Origin: Saccoglossus kowalevskii
Taxonomy: Eukaryota; Hemichordata; Enteropneusta; Harrimaniidae
Reading direction: 5' to 3'
Assembly: GCF_000003605.2 (NCBI RefSeq)
Contig: NW_003139319.1
Location: 44,882 to 57,561 of the forward strand
Length of the DNA stretch: 12,680 nucleotides
The notes beneath the pieces were generated by a model. The model saw only the letters and a list, made by a program, of their open reading frames with translations, did not search any database and had not been told where the DNA came from. This document shows positions 1-8,530 of the stretch, piece by piece (position 1 is the stretch's first letter; the number at the start of each line of letters is the position of its first letter). A program made the position numbers and the translations under genes.

Positions 1-207
1 CTTTACGGAGTTTACGATTCCGATGTATTTATAGGCACAAAAAGCTGCGAAACGGATTCATTGGGTAAATAGCACCATATATTACTAGTAGTAGTCAGAC
101 GCTTACAACATTACTGCACTACTTCAAGAAGTTTAAAACACGCAGTTAATAATTAGATATCCTCCATATACTGTAAATAAGAATATGATCACATAGCAGG
201 TAGATTT
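1..207. other. AT-rich non-coding DNA before repeat copy A
   Basis: No open frame of useful length, RNA gene or clear motif is visible here. The segment leads directly into the first copy of the dispersed repeat. Confidence 0.6.
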
Positions 208-392
208 TGTTTTGGTTATGCAAACATGTCTCCCTCGATAACAGTATTTGAAGAAAACCAACTGAGAATGATTGATTTATGAAATGCAAAATCCATTGGG
301 TTTTCAATTGTTAGTACGTACCAAGAATTCAATGCATGTGCACATTTGTGTAGTTTTTTAAACAATAATTAGTGTGTGCGTGATGCAGAAAT
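208..392. repeat. Dispersed repeat, copy A
   Basis: This segment aligns with 2186-2372 in the same orientation. The best block is 273-392 against 2241-2372. It contains about nine substitutions over some 120 aligned positions, plus a net 12-base insertion in the other copy within a T-rich run. Shared exact words include TTTCAATTGTTAGTACGTAC, AATTCAATGCATGTGCACAT and GTGATGCAGAAAT. The 5' part (208-272) aligns more loosely, with indels. Similarity stops sharply after GCAGAAAT in both copies. It encodes no protein and has no visible terminal inverted repeat, so the class is unknown. It could be the 3' end of a non-LTR element, a non-autonomous DNA element or a Helitron-like fragment. The + strand orientation is arbitrary. 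Confidence 0.85.
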
Positions 393-394
393 AA

Positions 395-478
395 CACATA
401 TACTCATATATGTATATATAATTATAGTATATAACATATATACTATACATATATATTCATAACATAACATATACATAG
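395..478. repeat. TA-rich microsatellite-like tract
   Basis: This is an imperfect run of TATA/ACATATA units with degenerate copies such as ATAACATA. It begins a few bases after the 3' boundary of repeat copy A. It may be a tail or expansion seeded by that element, or simply a neighbouring microsatellite. Confidence 0.7.
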
Positions 479-1308
479 TTATTCTGGTAGACATAATTAA
501 CAACTCGCATGGAAGAAATCCGAACTGAAATTTGCTATGTTTGAGTGAGTTCTTTCATGACATTTTTTTAAACCGATAACCGCCACTTCGTCTCATCCGC
601 AATTGCTGACATTCATATTTACTTCGACATGTTACAACCTAGCTCGTTTACCCAGTAAAAATGGCAAAGGGCAACATTGTCACAATTGCCAAGCTAGGGT
701 AGACAAATCAAAAACATATTAATGTAAACAAACAAATAGTGATACTTCTAAGGTAGCGTAAACTCGGTCCCCTTATCTCGACTAATAATGCAACATCCTG
801 TAATTGAACATATTAGAAGCCGTCCGTAAACGGAAATGAGGTGGGTTCTGATACTAATGAAACACGCCGTATAGATTCAATGTCTAGAGACAATGAGTTA
901 TTACTCCCGTCTTCGATACACTTATGATTCAAGTAGTTGCGTAAATCATAATAGACAAACTACGAATCATCGTACAGTAATCACTAAAAATGTGTTTAAT
1001 AAATATGCCGGTTCGTACACGTCGTGGATTTAAAGTCGATTCTTCCTTTATGAACCTTTGTTGAACGTCATAACAATTCCGACCAAACAACGTTGGTGCA
1101 ACATTCGTCTGTATCGTCCTTTAATATTTATTTTGGACAAAATAAACATAAAGACTTAAGGTCATGGTCATTATTTCAAAATATAGATATTAATAACCAA
1201 TCAGCCGGGTTTCACGTATTTTGCGAACGTCCAATAAGTAAATCTCAGAAAAATTACACGAAACCAGTCCAGGTGATGGCCCTTCAGCGAACCCCGAGCT
1301 AAATTGTC
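479..1308. other. Gene-free AT-rich interval
   Basis: Nothing convincing is seen. One open frame at 1093-1302 would have to begin at TTG rather than ATG, is short, and shows no motif, so I do not call it. An exact CTAAGGTAGCGTAA at about 747-760 recalls a conserved large-subunit rRNA word, but the flanks do not match rRNA. Confidence 0.6.
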
Positions 1309-1316
1309 TATATAAA
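1309..1316 (+). promoter_or_regulatory. TATA-like sequence upstream of a tandem duplication
   Basis: TATATAAA matches the animal TATA-box consensus and lies about 37 bases before the 21-bp tandem duplication. In DNA this AT-rich such matches are common, and no clear coding sequence follows, so a real promoter is only a possibility. Confidence 0.2.
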
Positions 1317-1352
1317 ACATGTTAGAATTTGCCTTCACGTTAATTTGTTCCG

Positions 1353-1394
1353 TTCCTACTCAATAAGAGTCAATTCCTACTCAATAAGAGTCAA
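1353..1394. repeat. Perfect 21-bp tandem duplication
   Basis: Two identical, directly adjacent 21-base units occupy 1353-1373 and 1374-1394. Each begins TTCCTACTCAATAAG and ends AGTCAA. A partial, diverged third unit (TTCGACTCAGTAA) follows at about 1397-1409. Each unit contains a small inverted repeat, ACTC-AATAA-GAGT. The identity of the two units implies a recent duplication or selection on the copy. The TGACTC/GACTCA words resemble bZIP (AP-1-type) half-sites, but this is only suggestive. Confidence 0.95.
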
Positions 1395-1409
1395 CGTTCG
1401 ACTCAGTAA

Positions 1410-2185
1410 ATATCCACTGATTCGTATAGTACACCGTTGCCAGTTGAAAGTGCATTGTCCTATTTTATATAGTTGACAACGTGATGCTGAGGTAGTGTTT
1501 TATTTCAATGGCCGATCGTATCAACAGCAGCGAAGATCAAGCGATTATTACAGACTTGATAATGACCACGATGCGATATGAGTACTGCTAATGAACTACA
1601 TGGCCTGCGGTTGTTGCTAATGCTTGTTGAAAACGCACAAACAATCGCCATCATTATAATATTATTTTGTGGGGAAATTGGCAACATATCCCCACTGACG
1701 AGTGTACTCCCAATTCGTCACAATGAACAACATAAACAGGCAATGTAACAATGTTTCAACACTAAACGGTAACATACTGCAAATTATTGTTAATATGTGA
1801 CCTACCTTGGATAATGACGTATAAGGAAACACGGCTTTCCGTAAAACCGGAAACGGAAATCTTGTAAACCCTGCTTGAATAGTACCACATTTACAGATTG
1901 GGCTTATTTCCGTGCAGTGTACGAGGAAAAAGAGAAATGGGAGATGGTGCGATATAAATTATTTTTTACTAGTGAATCCGCGAGGTGAAACCGACTTGAT
2001 AATTGATAACTAAGCCATGTTGTTAGTTTTGTCAAATACATCATAATGCACTTACACACAGTAATCATAACAAAGAATAATATGTTGGCTGGTGTGATTG
2101 GACAACACGACCCTGTTTCTGCCAAGTGCAGACTAGCTTCAGCTCTTCAATAGTCGACGATTCGTTGCCAAAACAAACCGACTGC
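1410..2185. other. Gene-free interval between duplication and repeat copy B
   Basis: Two short open frames on the minus strand (1505-1687 and 1904-2125) are within chance length for this base composition and contain no recognisable domain. No RNA gene or strong repeat is seen. Confidence 0.6.
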
Positions 2186-2372
2186 TTGTTTTGGTTCATA
2201 CTAAAATGTATTTGAAAAAAACCTACTGAAGTTAATATTTTGATTTATGAAATACAAAATCTCTTGGACTTTCAATTGTTAGTACGTACAAACAATTCAA
2301 TGCATGTGCACATTTTTGTAGTTTATTGTTGTTTTTTCTAAACAATAATTAGTGTATGCGTGATGCAGAAAT
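2186..2372. repeat. Dispersed repeat, copy B
   Basis: This is the second copy of the repeat at 208-392, in the same orientation and about 2 kb away. It carries a T-rich insertion (net 12 bases, near 2325-2340) that copy A lacks. Copy A carries extra bases in its 5' part that are absent here. The 3' boundary after GATGCAGAAAT is the same in both copies. Because the two are diverged and differ by indels in both directions, they are more likely separate old insertions than a recent local duplication. Confidence 0.85.
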
Positions 2373-2381
2373 GTATTTATT

Positions 2382-2412
2382 GCAAAAAAACAAACAAAAA
2401 ACAAAACAAACG
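2382..2412 (+). repeat. A-rich (A/C) tract after repeat copy B
   Basis: An A-rich run interrupted by single C residues (AAAAAAACAAAC type) starts about ten bases after the shared 3' boundary of copy B. If the repeat is a retroposon, this could be its decayed A tail. A similar C-interrupted A tract lies at about 2939-2957 with no repeat next to it, so the association may be chance. Confidence 0.6.
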
Positions 2413-3173
2413 ATTTTATTATTTGATTTCTATCCTACAACAAGGTATTTTAACTAGTGAGGTGTGATACAAGATTGACGTGATAAAATATTGCTTATTC
2501 GGAGGAGCCGTGTTAGAACAATATAATAAAATAGGGGAAAAAATAGATTGAATACCATACAGACTGAAAATTGTATGATCGTTTCGAGAATTTCGTCTTA
2601 TTTTTTATAAAGTTATATTTCCATGAATTTCAATGAATAATTTTCACTTATGCTAGACAACTGGTCACATCAATGTGCAAGAACCTGACACACTAATGCA
2701 CGGCGTACATCGTGAATGAATTTTATGATGCTATGGCAACTTATACATAATCAATACGACCTCAATATTACATGACTATAATTACTTGCTACCTGATTGC
2801 TTAAATGCTTTAGCTTTCTAGTATTAAATTACGATATTGTGATTGGTATAGACAGTATGTTTCATGTATTGATTCAATCGACGAGTTTGAACAATCATTC
2901 CTATTGATGTATTGAATTTAAGGGTTGGCAGAAAATGAACAAAAAAACAAAAAAACATTACCATTTCTCAACATATAAGTTTGTTGTTGCTATTTGTAAT
3001 ACTGAAATTTTGTTTAAAACCTTGGTTTTCAAGAATCTGCTAAAGCATCTGAATTAGAAAAGGCCCGCATCGTAACCTAGTATGAAAGTCCGAAATGTCA
3101 AAATATTACAACTCATTGATATGTAAAGGTCGACAATTTGCCCCGTGATTACAGTGTGACTACTGAACCACTC
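2413..3173. other. Gene-free AT-rich interval
   Basis: No open frame, RNA gene or repeat is supported apart from a C-interrupted A tract near 2939-2957. Confidence 0.6.
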
Positions 3174-3325
3174 TAATTAATTTCATAAAAAACGATGACA
3201 ATCATTGGTTGTGACAGCTAATCATTAATTAGAAACTACCCGTGGCTTTGTTTTGACTGGATAGATAACCTCCTATCGGGCTATCAAACAGCGCCGTGTA
3301 CCGCACCACTCTTCTGACCTTATCT
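3174..3325. promoter_or_regulatory. Possible enhancer: homeodomain and GATA motif cluster
   Basis: TAATTAA at 3174-3180 and TAATCATTAATTA at 3219-3231 are homeodomain-type core sites. They are followed by three full WGATAR matches: AGATAA at 3263-3268, TGATAG on the minus strand at 3281-3286, and AGATAA on the minus strand at 3320-3325. Two further GATA cores lie at 3260-3263 and 3274-3277. The local GC content is also higher than in the surroundings after about 3240. Such clustering is typical of animal cis-regulatory modules, but each motif is short and the call is inference. Confidence 0.25.
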
Positions 3326-5294
3326 TAAAACGACCTTCAGTATACAAAGTCAGTGAATGAATTGCACAGATGCCCAGACAAGTAACGTTGACACGGCGAA
3401 CCGTTTCTGGGTATATTTAAGTTTCCAGAACGCGGAGACAGATATGATGCTGTCACATGTCGCCATGGTCATGACATCACATAGTTTATACCACATCGGA
3501 ATTACGTGAATCGCACAAATGTCTAAACAGAACTTGAATCAACATTTCCCTGAATCTAATGCAAGTGAATCAATCTTTGAAATTGATTAGAAAACAATGA
3601 TTATTCTAAACTTTCTGTCGCATTTTATATACACAAAAGATTGGAAGAATTAAAATAAATAACCAGATAACGATATAATATTTGTCAGCAGCGTATATTC
3701 TTAACTGTATTTAGTAAGCTTACACTTGCAAATCAAAATGCACGTCACTGTCGAGCCCTATTGGTTTAACCTATGGGTACCATGCAATGCATTAGGTAAC
3801 GTGGCGCTTCCGGGATTTGATAATCAACCTCTTTCAACTGTCATCTAGTAAGGCATTCCGGTTATCTGACCTGTATATCTAGGAGATTAGATCCTTAACA
3901 GTTGTGTCAAACTTGTCAGATTCGCATTCATTGGATGTACACAATAATGACAGTTATGTCAACTTAGTATACGTGCGTGTACTGTACACGGTATAATAAT
4001 TTGTATCGTGGTGTTATATAATATATGTATTTATACTCGTTCTGTGAAGACGTGCGCGGCTGAACCATAATACGTGACAATTGTACTGCTAACAGATTAC
4101 ACTGGAAGGTGTTGAATACTTTTCTGACCAGCAGTTTTAATATATTTTATAACCACACGTGTTTCAAAAAAAAATAATGTTCTCTACGCAATAAAGTGTA
4201 TATTATAATTGATTGTAATTGCTTTGAAGCTTCCGCATAGGTACGTTGATATAATTCGCCATGATTGCTTTATATTTTGAGAGCAGGGCGTCATAGACGA
4301 AGATTATTAAGAAAGTAGAGAATCTTAAATATGTATTTATTATAGTAAACTGTGTAACAATGTGTAACAATATAGCATTTGATACCGGTATTTACTGGGG
4401 CACACGCTGCGAATTGTATTCACAACAGCGAGATCAATTGCTTTGCCCTAATTTAAAGCCTGACTTGCGAGTAATGGCTTCATTGACAGACATAGCGCGA
4501 CTGCATTACTGGAATAAGCGCTGACTTCCTTTGGGAGGTCTGAGAAGGTGAACAAATCGCTCTCCACTCATTCTTCATCTTCTTGCTAAAGTGCGTCTTT
4601 GCAGTTTTGGCGTTAATGTACATCATCCACTGTGGTCCCTATAGTATGGCCACGATAAATCATATCTCAGTCTAATTTGACAGCGTACCATTAAATGATG
4701 TATTCTCGCGTACCGATGTAGCAGGTAAGGCTTTATGTAACACACGAACACAGGGACGGCAGGAATAATTTTTCATCTCACAATAATTGAATACCGTATT
4801 TGTCGGATTAAGAACCTCTGCCTGTAGGTAAAGTGATCAGTGATAGTCGGTAATACCGACATCCGCGTATTTAATGCACTGTAGTCACGATACAAGACAC
4901 TAATCCGGGTCAGACCTATTCTGAAAATACAGGTTGTCTGTATTATTCATTAAAATACACGCTATCTCAGTTAATATATATTTGTCACTGGTGTCTTTTG
5001 ACAATGAACCTTAAAGCAAAATTGACCATGTTTATTTCCTCTTCACTCATTTAAAATAATAAAAAAGTGATTGCATTAGACACCAGTTGTGATAAATGTA
5101 TTCAACTTAAAAAACAAAACAAGTCAGATTTAGTGTATGTCATCTACTAAATGAATGTATGCATGCGATGGCCGAATCCTATTAAAATCCGATGTAGTCA
5201 GAGTTTTCGGGCGCTTTTTATTTTATGTATTGGTTAACCAAATACGACGCAGTCTTAAACACGAATTGCGATTACTTGCTGAGACTTTAACCTG
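3326..5294. other. Gene-free interval with minor simple repeats
   Basis: No coding region is supported. Small features are an exact 10-base tandem repeat (TGTGTAACAA twice) at 4351-4370, a GTCGGTA-A-TACCGAC palindrome at 4846-4860, and short TA-rich runs near 4015-4035. The palindrome is of a size expected by chance in a window this long. Confidence 0.55.
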
Positions 5295-6749
5295 ATTTGC
5301 ATAGATAAATTGTCAGTTATTTAAGTCAATGTACACTGGTGATTGGACTGTTCATAATACGAATTACACTTTTCTGTTTAGGATGCTACTTTGTCTGCAC
5401 ATGGTGCGTCTGATGCTTATATGCACACTATCACGATGGATAACATAGACATAAAGTTGTATATGATGAATAACCTCCGTCATACCTTAGTTAGGTTATA
5501 TAAGAAACCATCCAAATCGTGATTTGGAACAAATTAACGTTATTTCATTAGTTTTACCGTAACCATATAGAAATACTCCTTGATTGTGTTTTATATCGAA
5601 TGCACTATACTTGTATGTTGTCAATGTGTAGGGAGGGAAACCGAAAAAAAATCAGTCTCTGAAGACAATCATATCCCATTCAAAGCCTCAAATGAAAAAG
5701 GATTTATTTCTAAACTGCAAGATGAAACAAGATTGAATGAATAACTTGCAGCCGTAGATGAGCACGCTAAATCTTAAATATACAGTACCTGGCCTGGAAC
5801 GATACCTTTGATGGCATACCGAAAATAAAAGTACAATTTACTCTGATAATGCCTTTGGTAGAGTCAATCCGGTCGAATCCGGCAACGCTAAGGCATAGGG
5901 GAACAGACTTGCTACTGGGCAGGGAAGAATATACAAATAACAGATATGTAAATCATCCCACATACATTTTCGACTGATCACAAGTTAACCTTGCAAACAA
6001 GCAGGTGAACGACTTCTTGTTTTCGTTCTTTAACAACTCACTGCAAATGGATCTTTTCTATCTCCGGGATATACTCCCATGAGTAATAGCGAGTATTTTA
6101 TATTACACCAGCTGATCATATCAAGAAGTTACAGTTCTCGCAAATAACACGCATTTCTACTTTTAATTACCTAAACTCTCATGATAAGATGGCAATCTGA
6201 TTTTCTGTCAAAAAAAATGAACTACATTTACATACTGATTAGTATAAGTACGTCAATATATATATAATGCTCTTAGTAAACCACTAAGACAATAATTAGG
6301 TAAACGCATTATATCACGCCTGCGTTATAAACACGTACGTTGTTTTCTTTAATATTATTTGAACCACCAAACATAATTGGCCCAACCTACGTTCTCAAAC
6401 CGTTATAGGTACTCAAATTTTAACCTGCCTCAGGACTCCCAGGTACTACCTTTTTTTGTTTTAATATTCACCAAAATGCAAATAATGAATACGTTGTCTA
6501 CATGTACGTGTACGTGTTATGTGTACGCGATGTGTTCGTCTCAGCCTCATTCAATAATTACCAACTACTGTTCGCGGGCGCGAGCCTTAGTTAAATAATA
6601 TAATAATGTATTTGTTTTTTATAGGGAATATTTTTACACCCAATACAGGGTTATTATTCTTTTTATCCTTCTTGATCTAAAGGTAAAAACTCTTTTCGAA
6701 TCCAACCTGTAACAGTATTATAGTTACATCTAACATTCGCACATTTGAC
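5295..6749. other. Gene-free interval before the SINE
   Basis: This stretch holds two exact octamer (POU-factor type) words, ATTTGCAT at 5295-5302 and ATGCAAAT at 6476-6483. It also has a short TA run near 6255-6268 and a TACGTG-rich patch near 6500-6530. An open frame at 6377-6598 lacks an ATG at its reported start and has no motif, so it is not called. Confidence 0.55.
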
Positions 6750-6756
6750 CGGTCAC

Positions 6757-6813
6757 TGGTATACTAGTGGTTGTCGCATCAGACTCATGACCGGTAGACC
6801 AAAGTTCAAATCC
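6757..6813 (+). promoter_or_regulatory. Internal RNA polymerase III promoter of the SINE (A and B boxes)
   Basis: The A-box-like segment is at 6757-6770 and keeps the T8, A14 and GG positions of a tRNA D-arm. It is slightly long, at 14 rather than about 12 bases. The B box at 6804-6813, GTTCAAATCC, is close to the GGTTCGAATCC consensus. This pair would direct transcription of the element if it is still active. Confidence 0.7.
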
Positions 6814-7141
6814 TACCTTAGGCTGAACATCAAAGGGTCGACCCCTACCCTGGGTGAGTGTGCCACAGACTCAATGGGAAGACCAATTCCATTGGCCGAG
6901 ATTCATTAACTAACGAATGCAACTTTGTGTGAGGGGAGCCTTGGTTAAGGTCCGCAGGTGCTTGTGTTCGACCGAGCCTGGTTGACAACTAGATAGCACA
7001 TTAAATTGCCATTTGATAGAGAGATGGCCACACAGCCCTGTCATGTATTCCCAAACATGAATATGACTTCTGTGACAAAAATGCAATATGTGTCCGCACT
7101 AGCACTTGCAATTTGCACATACAAAAAAGAAGCCCTGGCAC

Positions 7142-7178
7142 AAAAAAAAAAAAAAAAATAAAAAAAAAAAAAATAAAA
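7142..7178 (+). repeat. A-rich tail of the SINE
   Basis: A run of seventeen A residues, a T, fourteen A residues, another T and four more A residues closes the SINE. A long, nearly pure A run suggests that the insertion is not very old, because such tails decay quickly. Confidence 0.85.
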
Positions 7179-7179
7179 T

Positions 7180-8063
7180 CGTACGTTCTTGCACCGAAGG
7201 TATTGGTGGGCTAATTTTAATATTCCCAACACGTGTCAGACAGCATTGACGAGTGATTGTTTAGACGTATACAGGGAAACCAACTGTCTGATTGCTTAGC
7301 ACAAGTACTGTTTGCAATATCAGACATATTCAAGTGGATTTTTAGAACATGATTTCCCACAACGATTGCATCACTCACAAATCTTTTAAAGTGGTATGGC
7401 CTCAGCTACGCAGTGTTGACAATAGTACAATGCGTGGCATTACAAACATTACATAATGTAAATATCATGCACACGAGTTGTGCAGCTCAATGTTTGATAG
7501 TACATCATGCTAATTTGAGTACGCATGGAAATCATTTCACCCATTAGCTTTTATACCAACACAAACGGTCACGTAATGCAATCAAGCTCAACAATAAAAT
7601 TTATTACCGCTTTTTATAGCGTCATGTCCATTGTGGGGCAAAAAAACTTTGAAATTATCAGATACGAACATGAACTTTGTTTTGATTTGTCGACTTCTTC
7701 GGCGTTTTGTACGACAAAACATAATTATTCACTCGACGAAAGTAGAAGTACACAACTGCTGAAAATGAAATGAACACTTTTGGATCGTAATGGCACATTA
7801 TTAGTTTTAGCAATATTGTGTAATATTTAATCTCCAGATACTCGTGGCATATTTTTATATCAGCAGTTAATTTATTCGTATTTGTAAAATATTACTAATC
7901 ATTTGTGATTATTATTTTACGTTATACCAGATAGAGTAATCCTCCTCATGCATATCTAACAGACTGTTTTTTGTTTTTTGTTTTTTTAGTGTACACTTTT
8001 TATTCTCTTATTACTCACAAAGCATGTATTACATTTTTTGTCTTTTGGAAAATGACAATATAA
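7180..8063. other. Gene-free interval between SINE and candidate exon
   Basis: An ATG-initiated open frame at 7525-7773 (82 residues) is within the length expected by chance in this composition. It is AT-rich and has no recognisable domain, so I do not call it a gene. The T-rich tract at 7967-7989 is described separately. Confidence 0.5.
7967..7989 (+). other. T-rich tract ending in AG, possible splice acceptor
   Basis: Three T runs separated by single G residues end in TTTTTTTAG, with the AG at 7988-7989. On the + strand this is a strong-looking polypyrimidine tract plus acceptor, and could open a 5' untranslated exon leading into the candidate coding exon. Read on the minus strand it would be a CAAAAAA-type A-rich tail. 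Neither reading can be settled from sequence alone. Confidence 0.3.
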
Positions 8064-8147
8064 ATAGCTGGTGATAACATAAACCCTATTTCTAAATCTT
8101 TAGTGATGACCCTGGTTAGAAATATGATTTATGTGCACATGCAAATC

Positions 8148-8524
8148 ATGGCATCTTCATTGCATATACGTGGATACTATGAGGTTATTACGAGGACACC
8201 TCAAAGCACGCACGAAGACAGCAAAGCTGAAGTATTGACCGACGTGCAGCAGAGGTCGATACGCGGCGTACTGTCTGAGCGCACACTTTGTGGCATCCTC
8301 ACAATAATCTTATTATTGTACATCTTTTCCCTTCAAGGATACATCATGGAAATGCCGAAATCTAAAAAGTTTAGAACGGAATCAGCGAACTTCCCCGTGT
8401 GGAGTACGTCCGGCCAAACCTCGGCGGCAGCCATGCCTGCATTTATTATTAGAGGAAGCATACGTGCGGAATCTTTCCACACTTGGAACCCGCACCCCCC
8501 AACATGGCAGGATGAAAACACCCC
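8148..8524 (+). CDS. Probable first coding exon of a single-pass membrane protein (partial)
   Basis: I do not recognise the family. The frame is open from 8064 to a TAA at 8526-8528, the longest in the window. I chose the ATG at 8148 because its context is best (A at -3, G at +4); an in-frame ATG at 8106 is the alternative. From 8148 the product is 126 residues. Residues 1-45 are polar and charged. Residues 47-66 form a hydrophobic membrane segment (CGILTIILLLYIFSLQGY), preceded by several arginines. The rest is a polar stretch rich in Ser, Thr and Pro. This suggests a type II (N-in) protein, as in many Golgi glycosyltransferases and sulfotransferases, but no catalytic motif is visible. By hand count, 8221-8520 is 146/300 GC and 67 of 126 codons end in G or C, well above the flanks. 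A GTAAAA donor-like site follows at 8525, so the frame may continue by splicing. Confidence 0.5.
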
Positions 8525-8530
8525 GTAAAA
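8525..8530 (+). other. Possible splice donor after the candidate exon
   Basis: CCCC is followed by GTAAAA. GT with A at +3 and +4 is an acceptable but not ideal animal donor. It lies one base before the in-frame stop and close to the drop in GC content, which is where an exon end would be expected. If it is not used, the product ends at the TAA at 8526-8528. Confidence 0.35.

Larger units (their letters stand above)
6750..7178 (+). mobile_element. tRNA-derived SINE retroposon with A-rich tail
   Basis: The element begins with a tRNA-like head. An A-box-like TGGTATACTAGTGG lies at 6757-6770 and a B box, GTTCAAATCC, at 6804-6813. Their spacing is that of a tRNA, as expected for an RNA polymerase III internal promoter. 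The middle reads GCATCAGACTCATGACC, which resembles tRNA-Met (TCAG-CTCAT, with CAT at 6786-6788), although the anticodon stem no longer pairs well. A unique body of about 325 bases follows, and the element ends in an A-rich tail at 7142-7178 broken by two T residues. Head-body-tail order and total length (about 430 bases) fit a SINE moved by a partner LINE; it encodes no protein. I could not find clear target-site duplications, so the exact 5' end is approximate. The body matches no central domain that I can name. Confidence 0.85.

Noticed and set aside
747-760. CTAAGGTAGCGTAA, resembling a conserved large-subunit rRNA word; a shorter TAAGGTAGCG also occurs near 12294
   Set aside because: The flanking bases do not match rRNA at either site, so a nuclear mitochondrial or rDNA fragment is not supported.
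1093-1302. 69-residue plus-strand open frame
   Set aside because: It starts at TTG, is of chance length and has no motif.
1694-1702. CTGACGAG, resembling part of a hammerhead ribozyme core
   Set aside because: The required GAAA element and closing stems are not found at suitable spacing.
4846-4860. GTCGGTA-A-TACCGAC palindrome, and a similar one at 11621-11635
   Set aside because: About one such 7-base-arm palindrome is expected per window of this size. The one-base centre cannot form a normal hairpin loop.
4987-5087. Inverted pair ACTGGTGTC / GACACCAGT about 100 bases apart, as in a MITE
   Set aside because: Several 9-base pairs at this spacing are expected by chance. The arms do not extend cleanly and no target-site duplication is seen.
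5864-5885. GGTCGAATCC, resembling a tRNA B box
   Set aside because: There is no A box or foldable tRNA arms upstream. It is part of a short AATCCGG direct repeat.
7525-7773. 82-residue ATG-initiated open frame
   Set aside because: A few frames of this length are expected by chance in this composition. It has AT-rich codons and no recognisable domain.
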